DNA of 7,479 bases from Planctomycetota bacterium (GTDB lineage: Bacteria > Planctomycetota > UBA8108 > UBA1146 > JAJFFE01), in assembly GCA_020425835.1 (NCBI GenBank), contig JAGQRC010000156.1, forward strand, positions 1-7,479, read 5' to 3'. Positions 1 through 5,520 of the stretch are shown one piece after another (positions within the stretch are counted from its first letter, which is position 1; each line of letters begins with the position of its first letter). Position numbers and translations under genes: made by a program. The notes below the pieces were generated by a model. It saw nothing but the letters and a program-made list of their open reading frames with translations. It made no database searches and had not been told where the DNA came from.

Positions 1-288
1 TCCACGAAGAACAAGTAGTTGGAGTCGACGAAACCCAGCCGTCGACCTGAGACGAAGACCGCAGATTATAAGTACGACCCCCTTCGAAGCAAGAGGCCGG
101 AGCGATTCGTCCAGGGCCCAACCCGGGGCACTCGGCGGGTCTCGTCCCAGCCGCCGCCGACGCTCCTCCGCGAGCCGAATGGCCCCCGCCCGACGATTCC
201 GAAGGAGGCCCGCAGCCGATACACTGAGCGTCCCTCCGCTTGCCAGGGTCGTCGTTCCGCGACGATCCGGAACCTCGAGAGCTTCCCG
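1..288. other. Left-edge region, no supported gene
   Basis: I see no convincing gene here. The plus-strand frame of the next gene stays open back to a TTG at 19, but the extra 90 residues are low-complexity, rich in Arg, Pro and Ser, and would bury a clear signal peptide. Plus-strand stop codons at 16-18 and 48-50 could end a gene that lies mostly outside the window; the frame ending at 48-50 would read ...VVGVDETQPST, but its third positions are poor in G/C. On the minus strand, a frame from about 59 to the left edge has G/C-rich third positions (it reads FVDSNYLFFV near the edge) but has no ATG and no ribosome site. The short A/T-rich patch at 63-74 stands out and holds a minus-strand promoter-like motif. 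Confidence 0.5.
65..92 (-). promoter_or_regulatory. Promoter-like -35/-10 pair facing left
   Basis: Read on the minus strand, TTGCTT (87-92) is followed after 16 bases by a perfect TATAAT (65-70). In DNA this GC-rich a perfect -10 hexamer is notable. It would drive transcription off the left edge, divergent from the gene at 289. No start codon with a ribosome site is visible downstream within the window, so the target gene is unknown. Confidence 0.3.
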
Positions 289-1287
289 ATGAACCCTCAT
301 CTGGCACGGATCTCCACCCTTGCCTCGATCTTCTGGGGCGTCACCACCCTACTGTCGACGCCGGCCTCGGCGGCCGTCTTCCACCTCACCAACGGCGACG
401 AGATCGTCGGCGCCTACGTGGGCCGGATCGACGCCGGGATCGTCATCCTCGACGCGGACGGTCACCGGCGGGAGCTCGCCAGCGCCGATCTGCGGAGCGT
501 CGACCCGACGACCCCGGCGCCGAAGGCGGTCGAGCGCAAGGCGACCCGCGAACGCAAACGCCACCTCGACAATCGGCGACGCGAGGCGAAGACGCTGGTC
601 CGGCAATACGGCGTCGCCGACGTGGAGAAGCGCACCGAGATCGAGGGGCAGCTCCATCGGTACGACGAAGCGGAACTGCTCCCGGCGCTCGATGATGCGC
701 TCGGCGGGTCGAACCCTCGACTCCGCGACTTCGCGTTCGCGCAACTCAAGTCGTTCCAGTCCTCCGGCGCGCTCGTCCCGCTCGTGAAGCTGGCGCTCCG
801 ACCCGACGGAGACGCCACCTTCCGCGAGCGCGCGCACTCGACTGCGCTCGACCGCGACGCGACGAAGACCCGAGAGCTGTACGAGTACGTCGCCCTCAGC
901 GCCGAGCCGCCCGCGCGGCTCGAAGCGCTCGGTCGGATCGGGCAGGTCGGCAGTCCGCAGTCCACTCCGCGTCTCCTACAACTCCTCACGGTCGTCCAGC
1001 TCGACATCCGCGCTCAGCTCGTTCGCTCCAAGGGGCTGCGGGAGGTCCCGGTGTCGCTCGGTCGCTCGACGAACCTCCCGATCCAGCTTCCCGAGGTCGA
1101 GCTGATCGAGGTGATGACGTCGAGCCGCGTCCCGGTCGAGGTGCTCCGACGGCTCGAAGGGGCGACGATCGCCGCGCTCCAGTCGGTGACCGGGGTCGAT
1201 CGCGGCTCGGACGCCCAGGCGTGGCAAGCCTGGTGGGAGTCCTACCAGATCGAGTCGAAACAGCGGGTCGAGGATCCGCCGGGGTAG
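289..1287 (+). CDS. Secreted HEAT-like repeat protein of unknown function
   Basis: The product is 332 residues. I chose the ATG at 289 because it gives a clean Sec signal peptide: hydrophobic stretch around residues 11-24, then PASA with likely cleavage after A28. No good ribosome site precedes it, so the start rests on the signal peptide. Residues 30-71 (FHLTNGDEIVGAYVGRID and on) form a short beta-rich module like those that follow the signal peptide in many planctomycete proteins of unknown role. A charged, Arg-rich helix follows at about 80-105. Residues 120-310 are helical and HEAT-like: two-helix units such as LLPALDDALGGSNPRLRDFA and ARLEALGRIGQVGSPQSTPRL. The protein ends with VTGVDRGSDAQAWQAWW, a closing motif I associate with planctomycete HEAT-repeat proteins. 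No catalytic residues are visible; a periplasmic or surface binding scaffold is the likely role. The next gene lies 140 bases downstream on the same strand. Confidence 0.8.
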   Translation: MNPHLARISTLASIFWGVTTLLSTPASAAVFHLTNGDEIVGAYVGRIDAGIVILDADGHRRELASADLRSVDPTTPAPKAVERKATRERKRHLDNRRREAKTLVRQYGVADVEKRTEIEGQLHRYDEAELLPALDDALGGSNPRLRDFAFAQLKSFQSSGALVPLVKLALRPDGDATFRERAHSTALDRDATKTRELYEYVALSAEPPARLEALGRIGQVGSPQSTPRLLQLLTVVQLDIRAQLVRSKGLREVPVSLGRSTNLPIQLPEVELIEVMTSSRVPVEVLRRLEGATIAALQSVTGVDRGSDAQAWQAWWESYQIESKQRVEDPPG

Positions 1288-1416
1288 CGACGGGCCGCTG
1301 GGGGCGAGAGGTCGCGATCAAGCTCCCGCGGTGGCGGGTCGATACCGAGGGGAGGCAGCGAAGAGACGTTCGACGGGCGCGCCGGCCGTCGGAGGCGCTC
1401 CGCGCCACCCGACCGC

Positions 1417-1422
1417 GGAAGG
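1417..1422 (+). promoter_or_regulatory. Ribosome binding site of the CheW-like gene
   Basis: GGAAGG lies five bases before the ATG at 1428. It supports this start over the in-frame GTG at 1221, which would overlap the previous gene and add a low-complexity Arg-rich extension ahead of the CheW fold. Confidence 0.5.
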
Positions 1423-1427
1423 CCCCG

Positions 1428-2177
1428 ATGATCGAACACGCTCCCTCCTCCCACCCGACACCCGCCCCGATTCGCGCGTTCACCTTCTGGCTCGGCGAGG
1501 CGCTCTACGGGCTCGACATCCGCGAGGTCCTCTCGATCGAGCCCGATGACGAGACGATCTCGCCCGTCCCCCTCGACCGACCGGGGATGCTCCGGGTGCT
1601 CCGCCATCGCGACCGGCCGGTGACGGTGTTCGATCTCGCGCGAAGGATCGGCGTGCGGAGTGGTCGGGATCGCTGCGAAGAGAACCGCCGACGGCTCGAT
1701 CGGTACGAGACGCTCTGTCGAGATTGGACCCACGGCGACGGATCGACCGCGCCGCCGGTGCTCGATCTCGAGCTCTCCCCGCGCGAGCGTGAGCTCCTGG
1801 GCGAGGCGATGAGCGCGCTGTCCGTCGCGGTGGACGACTGCCGGGCGAGTCGTCGGAGCTGCCGTGGACTCGACGCCGCTTGCTCCGGGGTCCGTCATGC
1901 TGTGGCGCAGCTTCGCGAGAACCTCCAGGGGCTCGCGCGCTCGGTCATCCTCTTCGCCACGACGGATGGACGACAACCCGCGTTCGCGCTGCGCATCGAC
2001 GAGCTGCATCAGATCCTCGAGTTCGCCGCGGATGAGCTCGTCCTCGGACGCACCGAAGCGGGATCGATCATCCGCGGCTATCTGATCCAAGAGGGTCAAC
2101 CGGACTGCCTGCTCCTCGACGCCACTCCACTTCTCGCGGACCGCGTCGTCGCGGACTCTACCGTCACAACCGCCTGA
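1428..2177 (+). CDS. CheW-like protein with helical cysteine-bearing insert
   Basis: The product is 249 residues with no signal peptide, so it is cytoplasmic. Residues 15-75 match the first half of a CheW domain: FTFWLGEALYGLDIREVLSI, then ISPVPLDRPGML, then RPVTVFDLARRIG. Residues 173-236 match the second half: VILFATTDGRQPAFALRIDE, then HQILEF, then IIRGYLIQEGQPDCLLLDAT. Between them lies an insert of about 95 residues, predicted helical, with C83, C97, C138, C145 and C152. CheW proteins link the kinase CheA to receptors and are usually about 150-170 residues without an insert. The usual NLRG segment is changed to RVLRHRDR, so receptor or kinase contacts may differ. A chemoreceptor zinc-binding (CZB) type insert is possible, but its usual His pattern is not obvious; only H102 and H157 lie in the insert. 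The ATG at 1428 is preceded by GGAAGG five bases upstream. No other chemotaxis gene is in the window. Confidence 0.82.
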   Translation: MIEHAPSSHPTPAPIRAFTFWLGEALYGLDIREVLSIEPDDETISPVPLDRPGMLRVLRHRDRPVTVFDLARRIGVRSGRDRCEENRRRLDRYETLCRDWTHGDGSTAPPVLDLELSPRERELLGEAMSALSVAVDDCRASRRSCRGLDAACSGVRHAVAQLRENLQGLARSVILFATTDGRQPAFALRIDELHQILEFAADELVLGRTEAGSIIRGYLIQEGQPDCLLLDATPLLADRVVADSTVTTA

Positions 2178-2180
2178 GCC

Positions 2181-2218
2181 CACCGCCTCGTCGACGATTC
2201 ACGTCGAGTTTGGCGGTG
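2181..2218 (+). terminator. Two-part hairpin after the CheW-like gene
   Basis: An outer 7-bp stem (2181-2187 with 2212-2218, CACCGCC/GGCGGTG) encloses a small internal loop and an inner 6-bp stem (2191-2196 with 2202-2207, TCGACG/CGTCGA) closed by a 5-base loop. It begins three bases after the TGA at 2175-2177. No T-run follows, so classical intrinsic termination on the plus strand is uncertain; it may instead protect the 3' end of the transcript or support Rho-dependent ending. Confidence 0.45.
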
Positions 2219-2251
2219 CGTCGGCGACACCTCGGCATCCCCTCGGACAGG

Positions 2252-2267
2252 CCCGAACCGGTTCGGG
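2252..2267. promoter_or_regulatory. Perfect 16-bp palindrome before the FG-GAP gene
   Basis: CCCGAACCGGTTCGGG is a perfect dyad with no central gap, 30 bases before the ATG at 2298. It could be an operator for a dimeric regulator, or in RNA a 6-bp stem with a 4-base loop in the leader, upstream of the ribosome site. I recognise no specific regulator for it. Confidence 0.35.
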
Positions 2268-2284
2268 TCGTGACCTCCCCCACC

Positions 2285-2290
2285 GAGAGG
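2285..2290 (+). promoter_or_regulatory. Ribosome binding site selecting the second ATG
   Basis: GAGAGG ends one base before the first ATG (2292) and seven bases before the second in-frame ATG (2298). Only the second has usable spacing, so translation most likely starts at 2298 and the protein begins MRRSLLVL. Confidence 0.55.
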
Positions 2291-2297
2291 GATGCCC

Positions 2298-3701
2298 ATG
2301 CGCCGATCCTTGTTGGTCCTCACGATCCTCACGGCTCTTCCCACGATCTCGCTCGCTCAGATCTCGTTCACCACGACGCAGACCCTGCCCGTCCCACTGA
2401 GACCCGGCGGCGCCGCGGTCGCGGACTTCGACGGCGACGGGAACCGTGATCTCGCCATCTCCGCGGACACCATCGATCGCGTCGACATCTTCTTCGGCGA
2501 CACGGGTGGCACGTTCGGCGCGGCGGTCTCGTACCCGCTCGGCGCGGGGAGCGGCCCCGATCAGCTGCTCGCGTCCGACTTCGATGGCGATGGTGATCCG
2601 GACCTCGCGGTGGTTCTGAAGAACGCGAGCAACGTGACGCTGCTCCTCAACACGGCCGGGACCTTCGTGCTCGGCGACGCGACCCCGACGGGATTCGAGC
2701 CCGCGAACATCGTCAGCGGAGACTTCGACGGGGACGGCGATCTCGACCTCGCCACTGCGAACCGGAGCGGCAACAACGTCACCGTGCTCCTCAACGACGG
2801 CAACGCAGTCTTCACCGCCGCCAACGTTGCGGTCGGTCTCGAGCCGCGAGACGTCGCGACCGGCGACTTCGATGGGGATGGGGATCTCGATCTCGCGTCG
2901 AGCAACCACGACTCGGCGACACTCACGATCCTGAGCAACAACGGCACGGGGACGTTCACGACTTCCGCCACGATCCCCGGCGGATTCAACTTCAGCCCCG
3001 AGGGCATCGACGCGGGCGATCTCGACAACGATGGAGACATCGATCTCGCGGTGGCCTCGTCGGACAACGGGCTGAACGTGGTCGCGGTCTTCCTGAACGC
3101 CGCCGGCGCGTTCACCGGTCCGACCAACTTCCCGACCGGAGGAGCGGATCCGTCCGGCCTGGCGATGGCGGACTTCGACTTCGACGGATCGATCGACGTC
3201 GCGGTCAGCAACAACGACTCGGGGAACGTCTCGGTGCTGCCGGGCAACGGAGACGGCACGCTCGGCACGGCGCTCCTCTTCGCCGTCGGCACCACACCGG
3301 AGGTCGTCATCGTCGGCGACTTCGACGCCGACGGGAAACCCGACCTGGTCGTTCCGAACCGCGACTCCAACAACGTCACCCTACTGCGCAACACCTCGGC
3401 GGGCACGCCCCCGGCCGGAACGAACTTCGTTCGCGGCAACGTCAACGGAGACTTGATGGTCGACATCTCCGATGCCGTCTACGCGCTCGCGAGTCTGTTC
3501 ATCACCGGCTCCGACGCGCCCGCCTGCGTCGATTCCGCGGACGTGAACGACGACGGAACGTTCGACATCTCCGACGCGGTGTACCTGCTCGCGCACCTCT
3601 TCATCCCGGGAGCCTCCGCCCCGCCCGCGCCGTTCCCCGCGTGCGGCGTCGACCCCACTGCGGACGCCCTCGACTGCGCGAGCTTCCCCGCCTGCCCCTG
3701 A
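2298..3701 (+). CDS. Secreted FG-GAP/VCBS propeller with dockerin-like C-terminus
   Basis: The product is 467 residues. A signal peptide (MRRSLLVLTILTALPTISLA, cleavage before Q21) is followed by seven FG-GAP/VCBS repeats. Their calcium-loop cores (DFDGDGxxDLA type) start near residues 43, 95, 142, 190, 241, 292 and 341. The spacing is 47-52 residues, as expected for a seven-bladed beta-propeller. The sixth and seventh loops are less regular (DFDFDGSIDVA, DFDADGKPDLV). From about residue 377 comes a dockerin-like module with two EF-hand loops: N381, N383, D385, D389, D392 and D415, N417, D419, D423, D426, each followed by a helix of the DAVYxLAxLF type. All four cysteines (C410, C449, C460, C466) lie in this tail. 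Such proteins are exported and bind calcium; the partner is unknown, and this module in planctomycetes is not evidence of a cellulosome. The gene converges on the minus-strand gene at 3867-5360, leaving a 165-base gap. Confidence 0.88.
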   Translation: MRRSLLVLTILTALPTISLAQISFTTTQTLPVPLRPGGAAVADFDGDGNRDLAISADTIDRVDIFFGDTGGTFGAAVSYPLGAGSGPDQLLASDFDGDGDPDLAVVLKNASNVTLLLNTAGTFVLGDATPTGFEPANIVSGDFDGDGDLDLATANRSGNNVTVLLNDGNAVFTAANVAVGLEPRDVATGDFDGDGDLDLASSNHDSATLTILSNNGTGTFTTSATIPGGFNFSPEGIDAGDLDNDGDIDLAVASSDNGLNVVAVFLNAAGAFTGPTNFPTGGADPSGLAMADFDFDGSIDVAVSNNDSGNVSVLPGNGDGTLGTALLFAVGTTPEVVIVGDFDADGKPDLVVPNRDSNNVTLLRNTSAGTPPAGTNFVRGNVNGDLMVDISDAVYALASLFITGSDAPACVDSADVNDDGTFDISDAVYLLAHLFIPGASAPPAPFPACGVDPTADALDCASFPACP

Positions 3702-3726
3702 TCCTCGGTGACTCCAGCAGAGGATC
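3700..3726 (+). terminator. Small hairpin overlapping the stop codon
   Basis: A perfect 7-bp stem (3700-3706 with 3720-3726, GATCCTC/GAGGATC) has a 13-base loop and begins inside the TGA of the FG-GAP gene. It is weaker than the hairpin at 3758-3796 and has no T-run, so its role is uncertain. Confidence 0.25.
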
Positions 3727-3757
3727 CGCACGACGCGTGAACGTCGAAGAAACACGA

Positions 3758-3796
3758 ACGCCGGAAGGTTGGCAGCCCCCCGCCACCTTCCGGCGT
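3758..3796. terminator. Shared bidirectional terminator hairpin
   Basis: A perfect 12-bp stem (3758-3769 with 3785-3796, ACGCCGGAAGGT/ACCTTCCGGCGT) has a 15-base loop. It sits between two convergent genes, 56 bases past the plus-strand stop and 70 bases past the minus-strand stop. On the minus strand it is followed by a moderately T-rich tract (TCGTGTTTCTT); on the plus strand no T-run follows. It most likely ends both transcripts, more convincingly the minus one. Confidence 0.65.
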
Positions 3797-3866
3797 CTCT
3801 CGTGGATACCGATCGAAGCGCCTCGGGGCGCCCGGATCTATCCCCGCATGCCAGAGCAGGCACTGG

Positions 3867-5360
3867 TCATGGACAAGTGAACGAGCCGCAGTCCTCCGTC
3901 GGTGACTCACCGCAGTCGGGGAACGGGGGCTGGACCGAGCCTCCCACGAAGAGCGACGTCAGCATCGAGACGGCATCCGCGATGTCGAGCGCGCCGTCGA
4001 CGTTCATGTCGCACGAGGCGTCACAGGTCGGACTGGCGCCTCCGGTGAACAGCACCGAGAGCAGGAAGATCGCGTCCGAGATGTCGAAGCCTCCGTCGGC
4101 GTTGCAATAGCCACGGATGAACTCGGTGGTCAGCGGGCCGCCCGTCACGTCGAGCCGGATGATCGCCTCGAATGCACCCAGCGTGACCGGATCCTCGAGG
4201 TCGACTTCGACGTAGAGGTCGCCGCTGCCACGGAGGTCGAGCCCCGGCCCGATCACGGCGCTCGCGTTGAAGTCGGTCACCCTCCAATCCCCGACACCGT
4301 TGCCGTCGACATCGATCAGATCCCCCGTCTGGAGCAGCAACATCGTGGTCCCGAGTAGATCGCTCGCGGAGCCGACGAAGAGCGCCTCGGGGGTCCCGAG
4401 ATCCCAGATGTGAGCGACCAGTCCAGTGTTGTCGACGCTGAGCGCATTGACCGAACCGGTGAGAGTCACCCCGTCGACGATGTCGCCCTCGCGCAGCGCG
4501 ATGACCCCGTCGACCGCGATGAACTCATCCGTCGCGGCGACGCCATCGGTGTCGCCGCTGAAGACGAAGGTTCCCGAGTCGTTGATGCTCACGATGTCGA
4601 ACGCGCCCCAGTTGTCGCCCCCACCGGTGGGATCGCCCTCGAACGGGCCGACAGCGCCATCGACGACGACGAAACGCTCGCCGCTCGCCGCGTCGATCAC
4701 CGTGATCCAGTGTGTCGAGGTGTCGGAGAAGTCGTAGTCGAAGTCGACTCCGGATGCGCCGATCGTGAAGCCTCCCACCATCATGCCACTGGCCAGGATG
4801 GGATTCGGCGTCCCGAGGCCCTCGTTCGTCGATTCGTACAGCACGCGGCCCTGAGTCGAACCTCCGGCGACGTCGGTGAAGCCGCCGACCCAGTGACAGG
4901 TGCCGTCCGGCTCCATGGTCGGCCGGCTGTTGAAGCTCGAGAACAGGCCGGGCAAACCCGGGGCGGGCATCAGCTCGGCGAGCAGCAGTCCGTTGTTGGT
5001 ATAGACGGCGTCCTGGCCATCGGCCGCGGGGCTGTAGATGAACCCGCCGGCATTCGAGACCCCCATGGTGGACTCGCCTCCGGTGAGCACCAACGGGAGC
5101 GCGCTCGACGCGAGGAAGCTGACACCCGAGTCGAACCAAACGAATCGATCGCCCGACGCGAGTGAACCGGTGAAACCGACCCGACCGTTGCCGTTGCAGA
5201 ACGGCGAATTGATCACGTCGATGAAGTCGCCGCCGGCGGCCTGTCCTTCGATCACGACCAGATCCGCGGCGACGGGCGCCTGCGCGAAACTCGGCGCCGG
5301 CAGCGCGACGAGCATCGCAGGAAGGAGAATGTGGAACATCATCCGCCGAGTGATTCTCAT
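3867..5360 (-). CDS. Secreted NxxGxxAF-type repeat protein with dockerin-like C-terminus
   Basis: The product is 497 residues. The signal peptide (hydrophobic core about 9-22, APSFA, cleavage before Q27) is followed by a degenerate tandem repeat of the NxxGxx(A/V)F type. Repeat hallmarks sit near residues 56, 103, 150, 213, 260, 310 and 377; the clearest are NDSGTFVFSG (260) and DNTGLVAHIWD (310). Each is followed by strands ending in a short 'xxVDGVIALREGD'-like turn. Seven units of about 47-67 residues suggest a beta-propeller. From about residue 414 there is a dockerin-like module. In loop one (Y418, N420, D422, D426, D429) Tyr replaces the usual first Asp; loop two (D451, N453, D455, D459, D462) looks intact. 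The tail has C483, C491 and C496. An excellent ribosome site lies five bases upstream of the ATG. The function of this repeat family is unknown; extracellular or surface location is likely. The upstream region (5361-5520) is shared with the divergent gene at 5521. Confidence 0.86.
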   Translation of the reverse strand: MRITRRMMFHILLPAMLVALPAPSFAQAPVAADLVVIEGQAAGGDFIDVINSPFCNGNGRVGFTGSLASGDRFVWFDSGVSFLASSALPLVLTGGESTMGVSNAGGFIYSPAADGQDAVYTNNGLLLAELMPAPGLPGLFSSFNSRPTMEPDGTCHWVGGFTDVAGGSTQGRVLYESTNEGLGTPNPILASGMMVGGFTIGASGVDFDYDFSDTSTHWITVIDAASGERFVVVDGAVGPFEGDPTGGGDNWGAFDIVSINDSGTFVFSGDTDGVAATDEFIAVDGVIALREGDIVDGVTLTGSVNALSVDNTGLVAHIWDLGTPEALFVGSASDLLGTTMLLLQTGDLIDVDGNGVGDWRVTDFNASAVIGPGLDLRGSGDLYVEVDLEDPVTLGAFEAIIRLDVTGGPLTTEFIRGYCNADGGFDISDAIFLLSVLFTGGASPTCDASCDMNVDGALDIADAVSMLTSLFVGGSVQPPFPDCGESPTEDCGSFTCP

Positions 5361-5365
5361 GAGAC

Positions 5366-5373
5366 ACCTCCTT
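5366..5373 (-). promoter_or_regulatory. Strong ribosome binding site
   Basis: Read on the minus strand, AAGGAGGT lies five bases before the ATG at 5358-5360. It is a near-ideal match to the 16S rRNA tail, the strongest site in the window, and suggests high expression of this secreted protein. Confidence 0.8.
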
Positions 5374-5507
5374 CGATGGGGTCGACAATCTCACCGCGTC
5401 GCGGAGGGTTTCGCAAGCCGCGCCACGGATCGGGTCGAGCGACGACGTCCGGTTTCCAACATCGATCCAACAACCCGTCCCGAAGATGCTCGTAGACCCG
5501 CTGGCGG

Positions 5508-5513
5508 AAAGGA
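5508..5513 (+). promoter_or_regulatory. Ribosome binding site of the TPR/HEAT gene
   Basis: AAAGGA lies seven bases before the ATG at 5521 and supports that start; no better in-frame start is seen before the signal-like segment. Confidence 0.5.
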
Positions 5514-5520
5514 CCTCTCG

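Noticed and set aside
19..288. In-frame upstream extension of the first gene from a TTG
   Set aside because: It adds 90 low-complexity residues and buries a clear signal peptide; no ribosome site precedes it.
1325..1338. 5-bp hairpin between the first two genes (CCCGC/GCGGG)
   Set aside because: Short stem, no T-run, and expected by chance at this GC content.
1221..1427. In-frame upstream extension of the CheW-like gene
   Set aside because: It overlaps the previous gene, is Arg-rich and unlike the rest, and the ATG at 1428 has a ribosome site and sits just before the CheW fold.
2252..2267. LexA-type box (GAAC-N4-GTTC)
   Set aside because: The half-sites GAAC and GTTC are separated by two bases, not four, and the downstream gene is not a DNA-damage gene.
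2425..2900. Short direct DNA repeats resembling an array (GACTTCGACGGCGACGG and variants)
   Set aside because: They encode the DFDGDGD calcium loops of the propeller; synonymous GAC/GAT changes and spacing of about 50 codons show protein-level repeats, not CRISPR.
5361..5520. Promoter for the minus-strand NxxGxxAF gene (TTGCGA, 17 bases, TGAGAT)
   Set aside because: The -10 matches only three of six consensus positions; not distinguishable from background.
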